From Galdieria partita (taxonomy: Eukaryota > Rhodophyta > Bangiophyceae > Galdieriales > Galdieriaceae), in contig BQMJ01000020.1 of the NCBI GenBank assembly GCA_025991245.1, forward strand, positions 62,001 to 126,000: DNA of 64,000 nucleotides. The letters run 5' to 3'. Within the stretch, counting starts at the first letter, position 1; each line of letters begins with the position of its first letter. The translations under genes were made by a program, and so were the position numbers. The notes under the pieces are model-generated. The model was not told the origin of the DNA, made no database searches, and was given only the letters and a program-made list of their open reading frames with translations. Below, one piece after another: positions 10,093 through 20,428 of this stretch.

Positions 10093-11178
10093 TTATATTT
10101 CGTACATAACAGTTGCACCCATAACTGTCTTTTCCACGACGGGATGACCCAACACATGCCTTTCTACTTCATCCACATCCTGTTTGGAACCAATAAACAA
10201 CGGAACACACATTTCTAAAGACCTACACAATAACTGACTATCTCAGGTACCCTGTCAAAACACTTACCAAGCACTCAGTTCCAATACGGGTCTACGACCA
10301 ACACTAGCTCTACCTCCTGCTTGTCTGGCTAAAAAAGCAAAGGGTGCAGCTTCACCAAGAAAATTGGCAAGATTCTCCTTTCTAGGACCAGGAAGCATCA
10401 GAATGCCTCCTTGACTTAATATCTTGTGGAAATTCGCCACAATACAATCTTCATAACGAAAATGACGACTAGTATCTTTCTCAATATTTGCTATAAAGGT
10501 ATCCACGCCATCTACCGCCTTTCATGTATTATTGGCACTTAGAAGACTAAGAATAGAGACAATACCTTGGAAATGACTTGAGTATCCACTGAATACAAAG
10601 GACCTCTTTCAGGTATATGAACATGTGGATGTGCAACTACAAAGTGACCAGAGACAATATCTAAACCAAATATATGAACTCCAAACCCAATAGAAAATGT
10701 AAACACGATAGAACTACTATAAAGACAATAGCCAGCTGCCACCTGATCAAAGCCGGTACGTTGAAGAAGATCCGAAGTATCTCCTTCTTTACCGGAAGAA
10801 GACTTGCGATAATACACAGAGAAAATACTTCCAAGAGAACCTCCCATTATCCCACATAAGGGAGTATAAACTACGACATAATTACCTGCAGGTATATTCT
10901 TATCCAATGATAAAAAATCCTTTGAAAAGGTAGAATAGATTAAGCAACATAACCCCTACAAATAAAGTCTTGTCTCTCATCATAACAAAGATTTCCGTTC
11001 ATACCGATGAAGCCAAGGAACTGTAAATTTGGAAATCTGCATATCTCTGCATATCATAAAGCTTTATCAATGGCCGATCCTTGACATAAGCAGCAATACA
11101 TTTAAAGGCAACTCCCATCTCAGACATTAATAAAGCCAAATCATTACTTCCATGCGGAAACCTTTGAAAGAATGTCAT
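10093..11178 (-). CDS. Fructose-1,6-bisphosphatase-like protein without metal ligands
   Basis: Exons on the minus strand are 11178-11005, 10955-10566, 10518-10268 and 10222-10093, giving 314 aa. It aligns with class I FBPase from end to end: LALLMSEMGVAFKCIAAYV near residue 15, a YVVVY strand, QVAAGYCLYSS, the FHKILSQGG helix, EAAPFAFLARQAGG and a closing PLFIGSK. The catalytic motifs are missing. The usual DPLDGSSN reads TPLCGIMGG, and the usual SEED/SEEE reads STFS, so four of the five Mg ligands are gone. Glu of the EAAP segment (FBPase Glu280) remains. There is no transit peptide, so it is probably cytosolic. Frame and splice sites are intact, so this looks like an expressed pseudoenzyme rather than a pseudogene. 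It lies 26 bp downstream of pyrophosphatase on the same strand. Confidence 0.82.
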
Positions 11179-11204
11179 CTACTTTCATTTCTTACTCCAT
11201 TCAC

Positions 11205-12422
11205 TTACTGTCGTTGTTGTTGAGTACAAAACCTTTTGATAGTTAAAAGTTGTCGTGTCGCTGCTCCATTCTCTTCCATATGAGTATCTGCATCTTCCTT
11301 TGTTATTTCAGCCAGGGACTGATTTCGTATCAATTTGGTTTCCATTTTGGGGTTTTTCGCCTCCTCAATACTCGACTGGTATGCTCTAATCAACTTGTCT
11401 GCTTCTTCCACACTACATCGATAAGGAGAAAAAGAAGACTCCAGAGTGGTGTTGAGACAATTATGATTAGGATGCGTTACACGGCCAGTTACTAACTTGC
11501 GCCAACTTTTGTGACATTCTTCAACAATTTCCATAGCATAGGACCGACTTTGTATCTCTTCTCTAAATGCAAATAAATTCTCCTTTTTTCCATCCGGGAT
11601 TTTGTAAGTACGGAACCAAGAAAAGGTAGCATGTTGTAAACCAGGTAACATCCTAACAATTATTACTACAAAAACTAAATAACTGAATGACTAACCTGTA
11701 CAAATCGTCCACGTCATTCAGTTCATCAGCAAGACGATCATGAATATCTATGGCTACAATCTTCCAATCCATTTCTCCACTATCAATCATTCCTAACACT
11801 CCCAACACTTTCACTTGCTTAATTTCACCCACTTTTGCTATGCTTGTTCCAATTTCACAGACATCCAAAGGGTCTCCATCCCCTAGAGCTCCAGTTTCCA
11901 TATGTACCTATGATTTCACTCAGATAGCAGCCAAAACTTCATTTCAGAATATTACTTGCGACGGATCTTCCCAAGTTTGAGGGAAGCAACCATAATTCCA
12001 TATGTATCCTTTATAAGGATAGACATTGTGGACATAGCGTCGTTTACCGTTCTTTGTGTCTTGTACAATGGGTGCCAGAGGTTCGGCAGATTTCAGCTCC
12101 AACTTGGCGTTTGTCCATCTAGGAATTTCAACAATCATATTTAATATTCCTCTCTGTTTATCTACGTAGAGAGGAATGTCGTGTAGTGGGTTAATCCAAC
12201 CGTAACCTGGTTTTTCAAAATAGTACCAGACATCATCAGGATCTTCTGGATTCTGTGACTAGAGAATTGGCAACTTTTTAAAAACTTTTGAGAGCAACTT
12301 ACCAACAATTTGCGAGTAACATAAGTAGCATCGTTTGTCTGTAGTTCCATATGATTGTTGTTATCCCACAACAACAAATTGGAATGAGTTGCCATAGTTT
12401 GGGTGAAAAGTATGTATGGCAT
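11205..12422 (-). CDS. Soluble inorganic pyrophosphatase (family I)
   Basis: The enzyme hydrolyses PPi to phosphate and drives biosynthetic reactions forward. Exons on the minus strand are 12422-12304, 12258-11956, 11907-11696 and 11652-11205. The core has [37 protein letters not shown] and the metal-binding [12 protein letters not shown]. The C-terminal domain resembles the fungal/animal form ([15 protein letters not shown], then an [10 protein letters not shown] segment) followed by about 45 Thr/Gln/Glu-rich residues not usual in the family. The N-terminus before HDIPLY is divergent. The frame is open upstream of the chosen ATG, and one more 5' exon with a targeting peptide is possible. Confidence 0.88.
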
Positions 12423-12623
12423 CTTGTGATCTCCGAAATCTTTGACAAGTGGCTGCTAAATAAAACAAGATATTGAAAATCATCAAGTTTTACTATAAAT
12501 GATAGCAACCAGAACATATTGGAATCCCAAAGCAGCATATTATTAAAAAGGAATATTGGGCGCAGTAAAAAAGGGTGAAAGGAAAAAATGCGCAACTGCA
12601 TTTTCTCTTCTTGGCGCCATTGG

Positions 12624-13374
12624 ATGTTTTTTGTGTTGAACAAGTCAAATACTCCAACAGGAAGAAAGTCCAAAAGTTTAACTACCACACCAGAAAAAAC
12701 AACCAGAAAGTGTATGTAATATACAACAAATTGTAGAAGCAAGCTAAAATCGAGCTAGTCTCTCTATCTAAACCATTATGTGAGTCACAACCTCAAGAAG
12801 AAACTTCAACTCTATCGATAGACAAAAAACACTTTTTCATTCATCTGAACAACAGATGCAGCTCTCAAGACAATCTCAATACAAAAGAAACTACAACTCC
12901 TCGATTTTCATTACATAAACAAGATGAAACAACAACACAACTTCTGTTGGAGCCAACAACTCGTGTCGATAATAATCATCAAAAATGTAATAAGCAACAA
13001 GAGACGATGAGTGAAGAAATCATCGAAAGTTTCTCATCCACATTAGCTGACATAAAGGTAAGTTCAAGATATCCAAAAAGTCCAGGAATGAACCGCGTAG
13101 TTAGCCTTCTTCCTGTCTTCAAGATACAATTGCCAGCGAGGTGAAAGACTGCCCCAATAACGTCTTGGTAGAAGAAATGGAGGCTAACTTTTCTCGAAAC
13201 GAAATGGAAACAGTTTTTCAACTTCTGGAGGAAAACTATGAAATGGCAACGACACTAATGCAAAAACTACAACTCCCAGATATGCCAGAAAATCTAGGAA
13301 TAGTCTCCCAAATGACTTTGCGGTTGGAAAGTACCTTTCAAACTATCAATGGTATTTCTTCAGTGTCTGTTTGA
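12624..13374 (+). CDS. Small protein with CUE-like ubiquitin-binding helix bundle
   Basis: Exons 12624-12711, 12759-13057 and 13105-13374 join in frame through two 47-nt introns and give 218 aa. The first 110 residues are polar, Thr/Gln/Asn-rich and probably disordered. Around residues 145-185 a helical segment (METVFQLLEENYEMATTLM) has the spacing of CUE/UBA-type domains, in which a short helix is followed by an acidic LEEN-like turn and a helix. The usual leading FP or MFP is replaced, so the assignment is tentative. It is divergent from pyrophosphatase (about 200 bp apart). I know no close homologue. Confidence 0.55.
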
Positions 13375-13772
13375 TACCCAAAACTCAAACTGGTTTGTAG
13401 CTCTCATGGAGTATACAGAAAACCAAATATTTTCGACTGAAATAGCCTATCTTTTGAAGTACGTACTGGATTTCGAAAAAGTCAATGTTTTGTGAAAACT
13501 CTTGAAACTGAAAACTAACTCGATCTTTTCAGAAAAATATGAAACACTTCTTTGAGAGTAGTAACTCTAGTTGCCGTAATACACTCATCGAAAACACTCG
13601 AGCAGGTTGTCAGTGTCGGAGCTTGAGCATTGTCTCACTTCTTGGAAAGTGAGTTGCTTGTTCTATTTTCCAAGTTCAAATGAGTCATTCGGTTTGCAAG
13701 TAGAAATACACTTGCACCATATCAAAGTCGATATTATCGCCGTCTATGATAATACGCTATCATTTGCCAAAA
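13375..13772. other. Intergenic stretch, nothing recognised
   Basis: These 398 bases between the CUE-like gene and DIS3 hold only short frames. I see no codon pattern, RNA gene or repeat. They presumably contain the 3' UTR of the first gene and the promoter of DIS3. Confidence 0.6.
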
Positions 13773-16700
13773 ATGAATGTGCGAGGAAAGAGTTTTATTA
13801 AGCGAACCAGGAAAGGGAACATAGCCAAAGTTACAAAGGAGCACTATTTAAGAGATGATATTCCTTGTCTCTCTCCGTTGTGTACAACTTGTTCACACAG
13901 GGTAACATTGTTATTCTCTTATTCAGTTTATAAAATAGGCCACTAATACCCAACTAGGATGTGAAGTTACTTAGCAACTCTGCAGACTTTTACCTTATAC
14001 CAGATACTAACGTTGTTCTTCACCAGCTCGATTTATTGGAAAGTGAAGTGGTGACCGATGTGATACTGTTACAAACGGTGTTACAAGAGGTAAATATTCT
14101 TTCCCTAAACTCAATGTGTATGAAACCCCTCAAAGACAAGGAACCGAAATATTTCCATTTATGAAAGGCTGAAAAGGCTGTTAAATGACCAAGATCGTTC
14201 TTTTGTCTCATTCGCCAATGAGCATCACAAGGACACGTTCATTGAGAGGCAAAAGGATGAGACTTCCAACGATTACAACGACAGATCTATACGAGTCGCC
14301 GCACGTTGGTACACAACACATCTGAATACGACGAAACGAGTGGTTTTGTTGACAAGTGACAAGAAGAACGCAAAAAGTGCAACAGGAGAAGGAGTAGAAG
14401 TTTTATCTGTTGATGAGTTGGTGACTTTGTATGAAAGTAAGTATCCACATATTCGTGAGCTGGTTGCAGTGGATACTACGATGGATTCAACTGAAGCACA
14501 AGGTATTTATTCTTTTCATTGTAAAGGCCTAGAGTCTCTCATGCTGCTCCCCTAGAAGATGATCGTAAACGCAAATTTGTATACGAAGAATACTGGAATT
14601 CTCAACAAATAGAAAATGCTTTAAATGCCAATAGAGTTGTTGAAGTAAGAATTTATAGTTGAATGATAATCTGAAAGATGTGATATGAGATAGGGTGTAT
14701 TTCAAGCAAGTCCTTATAATTGTATGGAAGGAAGAGTCAGCAACTCGGGGAAGACTCAACAATCTCTGAAAGTCATTCTCATTTCTGGTATTAAGAATAT
14801 CAATCGAGCCATTGATGGAGATGTAGTTTTTGTAGAACTTTTTCCAGAGGAAATGGTAAGTGTTTTATTAGGCTTGATTAACTGAGGAATCCCATTCTGT
14901 AATATAGTGGTGCTCTCCATCAATTGAAGTAAAGGAAGATATAGAAGAAGCCATCGAGGAAACAGAAGCAGGTCATTCAGTACCCAAAGTTACAAATACT
15001 TATATTCGTAAAGAACCCTCTGGAAGAGTTATAGCTATCAAGCGTCGAAACTGGAGACCCTATTGTGGTTCCTTACAGGCAAAAAGTTCTTCTTATTTGA
15101 CGTTGTTTGTTCCTGTAATAAGTAGCATTCTGCATAGCTCGATTATTTGTGTTGATATTTTGTTTCTCAAGGTGGATCGGCGCATCCCTAAGATAAAGAT
15201 CTATTCAAAACGAGTTTCTGATTTGCTTGATAAACGTATTGTCGTTTCGATTGACAAATGGGAAAGAAATTCCATGTTTCCATCGTAAGTCACTTTCATT
15301 TTTCATCTTACTGTTGTGTTTATTCTCTTAGTGGTCATGTCATTGAAGAGTTAGGAATTGAGGGTGACATAGAAACTGAAACCAAAGTCTTGTTGCATGA
15401 GAATTCGATAATTACTCGGGCTTTTCCGAAAGCAGCTCTGGAATGTTTGCCTAACGATGGCTTCCAATTCACTCCTGATATGTTGAGGAACCGCAAAGAT
15501 GTACAAAGTTTATGTTTATTTAGTATCGATCCTCCAGGATGTACTGATATTGATGATGCCCTTAGCATTCAACTCGATGAAAATGGAAACTTTGTGGTAG
15601 GAAAGGATTCTAGCAAGTTCGTTTGTTCTCTTGATGAATTCGAATAGGTTGGTGTTCATATAGCAGACGTAACCAGTTTTGTTTCTCAAGACAGTGCATT
15701 GGATAAAGAAGCAGCAGATCGTTCTACTACCGTCTATTTGGCAGATAGGAGAATTGAAATGTTGCCTCCTCGACTATCTTCTGATCTTTGTAGCTTGAAA
15801 GGTATTTTGGATTGGATTTATTGAACAGTTTATTAACTAGAATGCCAAGAAAATGAAACCAGATTGGCTTTTTCTGCATTCATAACAATAGACTCTAGCG
15901 GAAACGTCTTACATAGTGACTTTGCACGTACCATTATTCGTTCTCGAAAAGCATTTACCTATGCTGAAGCTCAGGACTATCTCAATCGAGCCAGAGAGAA
16001 GGAAACCAAAGAGGTGAGTTGCTTCTTGACTGCTGAATGTCATCAATGAAGTACAAATGCCGCTCAGTGTACAGAAATAGAACAATCTCTTTTGCAGCTC
16101 ATGACTGTGGCTCATACACTTCGAAAGCGACGATTTGAAAATGGCGCGCTTCGTCTATCATCTCCTGAAATACGGTTTGAAACTGACCTAGTAAGAAAAT
16201 GGATATGTTCTTTGTATCTCGAATGTATTGACTTGCGCAAAAGGAAGGAGATGAGATAACTAATGTTTCTGTGTATGAGTTTCGTGAAACCAACGAATTG
16301 GTACGGTGGAATACTTGAGTTGTTTATATATCCTTAGCGTTGTTTAGGTGGAAGAATTTATGTTGTTGGCTAATGTCGTTGTTGCCCAGCGTATCGCAAA
16401 GTAATGAATGACTTGAACTCTAATTGTTCATTGACAAGACTCTTGCAAGGTCATTTCCTAATTGCGCACTACTGAGAAGACATCCTACTCCAAATGAGGA
16501 AATGTTCGAGCCACTGTTGAAAATTGCAGCTGCAGTAAGTTGTTCGCTTGTTATCTGATTCGTACAACTGAATGAACACGTTTATATCAGTTGAATGTAG
16601 AGATAGATGTGTCCTCAAACAAACAGCTATCTCATTCTTTGGAGAAAATTCACGAAAAGTTTGAAAAGGAGAACGATTCGTTCAAGGCAACGTTGTTTCG

Positions 16701-17468
16701 AATTACGACAACTCGTTGTATGACGCAAGCATTGTATTTTTCTGCTGGAGAAGTAAGTTGACCATGAAATTCTTGGTTGATTTCGTACTGTTTCGTAGGT
16801 ATCGCAAGAAGAATATTTTCACTATGGATTGGCATCAACTATTTATACACATTTCACTTCACCTATACGAAGATATGCAGGTAAGAAGCATTTTCATAGT
16901 GTTCAGTCTTTTCCGCTAATAACAAGATTCAGATATTATTGTGCATCGAATGCTTAGTTCTACTATTGGGTATAGTTCGTTTCCAGATAGTCTGTTGAGT
17001 TCAGTGGCTATTCAAAAGATTGCAGGTATTTCTTTATTTCCATATTGTGGATATAAATATTTTGATTAAGAGGAGCAGATCATTTGAATGCAAGGCATCG
17101 TGCTGCCCAAAGAGCAGCGAGAGATTCTGTTGCGTTGCATACTTTACGACTATTCCGAGGTGAAACAAGGGAAGAGGAAGGCAGAGTGTTTCGTCTTCTT
17201 TCCAATGGTATTGTAGTTATATTGCCAAGGTTAGTAATAGAGAGTTGAGTGCCCTGTGGAGGAATAACATGAAAACGATAGATATGGGTTAGAAGGACTG
17301 GTGCGCTTTGAAAAGAATTCTTCAGCTTCCTTTTTTGATGAAGCTAAACAGGTGTTGATCACACCTAAAGGAACGGAACTAAAAATATTCGACAAAGTGA
17401 GAGTTTCCATTCAAGTGGATGCCCAAGTCAATCCGGCAGGTCAACTTGTTATGCATTTGATAGAATAA
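13773..17468 (+). CDS. DIS3: Exosome nuclease DIS3/RRP44
   Basis: DIS3 is the catalytic subunit of the eukaryotic exosome, with both endo- and 3'-5' exonuclease activity. I reconstruct 19 exons and 927 aa: 13773-13901, 13958-14089, 14136-14502, 14556-14644, 14694-14855, 14908-15114, 15172-15284, 15332-15596, 15648-15801, 15841-16013, 16068-16190, 16244-16300, 16348-16400, 16450-16534, 16591-16752, 16799-16880, 16933-17025, 17079-17229 and 17282-17468. The order is a CR3 Cys cluster (CLSPLCTTC), a PIN domain (PDTNVVLHQ, later LLTSDKKN), cold-shock domains (RNWRPYCG), the RNB domain ([12 protein letters not shown] with its Asp cluster; TSPIRRYAD) and an S1-like end. PIN and RNB active-site acids both look present. 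It is the most intron-rich gene of the window and ends 19 bp before the next gene. Confidence 0.95.
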
Positions 17469-17487
17469 AAATCACTCGAAAATTCCG

Positions 17488-19233
17488 ATGAAGAGTGGAG
17501 AGAGTGATAGCAAAATAGACTATCTTTGTGCCTCTTTGCCTTGGCACTTGACGATGCTCATACTTTTTACCTCTTTAACTTTTACAAAAAAATACTATTC
17601 TTTTCATAGTAGATTTTATGAGCTATGGGACGCTTGTGTCTTCCTCGTGGGTGGCTTGTTATCATCCATTTACTTGTCGCAACGAATGCAACCATCAGCT
17701 ATTGAGACGAGAAGGAAACAAGAAGGGGAACAGAGAACTTTTCTTGTATACTTTACAAATATATTCCTTAACTGTTTTTTGACCCTCTTGTTGACTGTAT
17801 CATCCATTGTGCTGTGCTCACTCTTGTTGAATTTTTCACCTGACGTCGTGAATTATCTAAGTAGTTTTTGGTGGATGGACAAGCTTGCTGATATCCTACC
17901 CATGACTATGAATAGCTCTTATGTGGAACCTTTTCTTTGGGCTCTTGCGCAACTGCTAGTGGAACACGTCTTTATATATACGGTTATCAGGTTGGTGGGC
18001 AGAAGAAGGATGTCGCTGATTTTTTCGCTACTTCCACTTATGTCTCTCATTGCGGTGCAATGTTTATTCATTCTTACCTTTGAAACTTCTAGAGGTTATC
18101 TTGCTTTTAAAGACAAAGCAATATCCAAGACCATCTTCTGGGTGATTATTCTCATCTTTCCATTAGAGGTAAGTTGAGAAACAGTGAAACAAAACCATCC
18201 ATTCATATTGCCACTAGTTGCGTAATATAACAAGAAAATATTGTATTCTATTTTCCAGAACGATTTCTCTTTATCTTGTTAGTCTAGTAGTTGGTTCAGT
18301 TGTACCTAGTTTTCCTTGGATTGCATTATTACATGCCCTTTTAATCCAGCTAGGTGCGAAAAGCAATGAACTTGATGATAGTTTGAAAGAGTTGCTTGAT
18401 TACCAAGTTCATATATTGTTTCCTTGTGTTCCATGGTTTCTTTTGTTCGTATACTCGTTTACTATAGATATTTATTTTGATACGAAATATTTATGGAAGC
18501 TTTGGAAACAACTGGAAAAGAAACACGAAAATTGGTAAGAAAGGCTTTTTCGACAATCTTATACTGAACCAACGTTGTTTAGGGCACATGCCACTGTAGT
18601 ATTTCTATTTCTCTTTTTGTTAAAGCAGTTATTTATATCATTTATTTCCATTGGCAGCAGTAGTAAAAGTAGGAAAACGCTTGACAGTCACCAAGAGCAG
18701 ATAACACCTATTGAAATGGGACAGATTCGAGAGCAGCATAGTGACAGAAATGAAGAAGAAGTTTCTACTCCAATACTTGAAGCTGTGTCTCCGCGTACTA
18801 AAGCTAGCATTGAGGAGTGGACTGTCAATTGTTCCGAAGAAGAACGCTTCAAGGTATTTGAATATATGTTCAACAGAAAACGTGATGAATTTCAACGTTG
18901 TGGTGTGGTCCCTCCCAATATCGACCTGCAGTCCTTGTACCAACAAGTAAGACACTGGTTTTATAACAAGGATATTCTTTTAACAGAAGAATGAACTAGG
19001 CATTGAGAGAATCTCCCAAAAAATGGAATCTCCTATTAGACTCTTATTTACTAAGAGAAGGGGAATTATCAAACGGTGATGATTTGGATCGTTCTTTTAC
19101 AAACGACGTGAAACAAGTTACTTCACGTTTTCAGCAGTATCGTAATCCAGATGTCGTTGCCATATCATCATTAGCACAAGCCATACAAGGCACGAGCAAG
19201 TCGGAATATATTAAACGTAATGTGGATCCTTGA
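17488..19233 (+). CDS. Unknown multi-pass membrane protein (531 aa)
   Basis: Exons 17488-18168, 18218-18534, 18583-18946 and 19000-19233 (introns 48-53 nt) give a protein with about nine hydrophobic segments in the first 380 residues, then a charged cytosolic-looking tail of about 150 residues with a SEEERFKVFEYMF helix. There is no cleavable signal. The last exon was assigned because splicing 18947-18999 keeps frame and the 19000 frame has no ATG of its own near its start. Without that splice the protein would stop at 18994. I do not recognise the family. It sits between DIS3 and a plastid DUF3598 protein and overlaps the latter's longest frame by 14 bp. Confidence 0.65.
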
Positions 19234-20386
19234 ATGGCGCCAAAATGAATGGATAGAAAAAAATGCTTATTGGATAGATATTGATAATATTGCGCCAAAA
19301 GGGATTGTTGTTGAGAGAGCTCTGGAGATGACTGTTGCTTTCCTGTTGACAAATGCGAACAACGTCTCACCGTATGATAAACAGTTCTGTTTTTACCTTA
19401 AACTTTGTTGTAGAAAAACTAGATCATTTTTCAAACCAAATAGCAAGTCAAGAAAGTGCTTCGTCCATTATGTTGTGAAACACCAGAAGATAGCTGCAAA
19501 CCTGGATGTTTTTGAAAGTGCGGTAACTGGAGAATGGAAAGGGTTTGAAGCTTCCTTTGACCCTGAAACAGGAAACGCAGTCCAAGTACCTTTGACAAGT
19601 CTGCCAGATGCATTCGTTGAGTGGAACGTGAAACCAACAGGATACGAGTCCTACAACTCTATGGTCATAAGGAATAATCAGCTATATCGAAGACACTCGA
19701 GAATTCTACCCAGTGTCTCTTTTGATGCTGATACAATTGACCTCGAGACTGAAGTTTATTTCTACGATTTAAACGAGGAAGGCTTTGTTTTTCTTGCAGA
19801 TGGCTCTTATTCAAAGGGTCCTGTATCTCTTCAGCAAGAACAAACTGCCAAACCATATGATTCTTTTGAGTTTTGTCTTTGCGTTTTATCGGATTCAAAT
19901 GCCCCGACTCGTTATTTGTTTCGTTTCCCGGTGGATATCAAACGAAAACAGTTGTGGGGAGATGTTCAAGTGTTCCTAGAATATCGAGATGGAGAGTTTT
20001 GCGACGGAAATGCTATTTCAAGTGGTTCGGGATATATGGAAGGATTCTCATCGGATGTGCCTTTGCCGGAAAGTCTTTTGAACGGCAAATGGTATCCGCA
20101 GTCCGTACAATTTTTACAAGGAATTTCTTCGTTCCATGACTCGCGTACACTTTATGATGTAGATTATTCTCCATTCGTGGTGGACAACAATTTTAAGCCA
20201 TTACCTCGTCATGTGCTCATGTTACCTGGAAATATTTATGTGAAGTGTGACTCGGATACCTTTGGACAAGGTTTAAACGTACAAGTTGGTCACGTGACAC
20301 TTGAAGGAAGATGGATATCTTTTCATCGTAAATATATGGACAACAGACTAGTTGCAACTTATCGAATGGTATGCTCTAAAGAATGA
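19220..20386 (+). CDS. Plastid DUF3598-family protein
   Basis: DUF3598 proteins occur in cyanobacteria and plastids and are thought to have a lipocalin-like barrel; their role is unsettled. The recognisable part starts near VTGEWKGFEASFDPETG, matching the plant form's opening, continues through LPDAFVEWNVKP, RILPSVSFDAD and YFYDLNEEGFVFLADGSYS, and ends with LPGNIYVKC before the last barrel strands. Residues between the ATG at 19328 and this domain are basic and Ser/Lys-rich, like a transit peptide, so 19328 is a better start than 19220. A 42-nt in-frame segment at 19372-19413 has GT-AG ends and may be an intron. The next gene begins 42 bp downstream. Confidence 0.75.
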   Translation: MWILEWRQNEWIEKNAYWIDIDNIAPKGIVVERALEMTVAFLLTNANNVSPYDKQFCFYLKLCCRKTRSFFKPNSKSRKCFVHYVVKHQKIAANLDVFESAVTGEWKGFEASFDPETGNAVQVPLTSLPDAFVEWNVKPTGYESYNSMVIRNNQLYRRHSRILPSVSFDADTIDLETEVYFYDLNEEGFVFLADGSYSKGPVSLQQEQTAKPYDSFEFCLCVLSDSNAPTRYLFRFPVDIKRKQLWGDVQVFLEYRDGEFCDGNAISSGSGYMEGFSSDVPLPESLLNGKWYPQSVQFLQGISSFHDSRTLYDVDYSPFVVDNNFKPLPRHVLMLPGNIYVKCDSDTFGQGLNVQVGHVTLEGRWISFHRKYMDNRLVATYRMVCSKE

Positions 20387-20428
20387 ACCATACGTTTTAT
20401 TGTGAGGATGCCATAGTTGATCTTGGAA

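Noticed and set aside
12299-12742. 147-aa minus-strand frame, hydrophobic and Phe-rich
   Set aside because: It runs across the first coding exon of pyrophosphatase in another frame and over exon 1 of the CUE-like gene; composition is like random A+T-rich sequence.
13607-13801. Plus-strand frame in the gap before DIS3
   Set aside because: There is no similarity or splice partner, and its end overlaps DIS3 exon 1 in another frame.
18947-18994. Stop at 18994 as the end of the membrane protein
   Set aside because: A GT-AG intron of 53 nt covers this stretch and joins to a long frame at 19000 that has no ATG near its start, so I treat it as intron.
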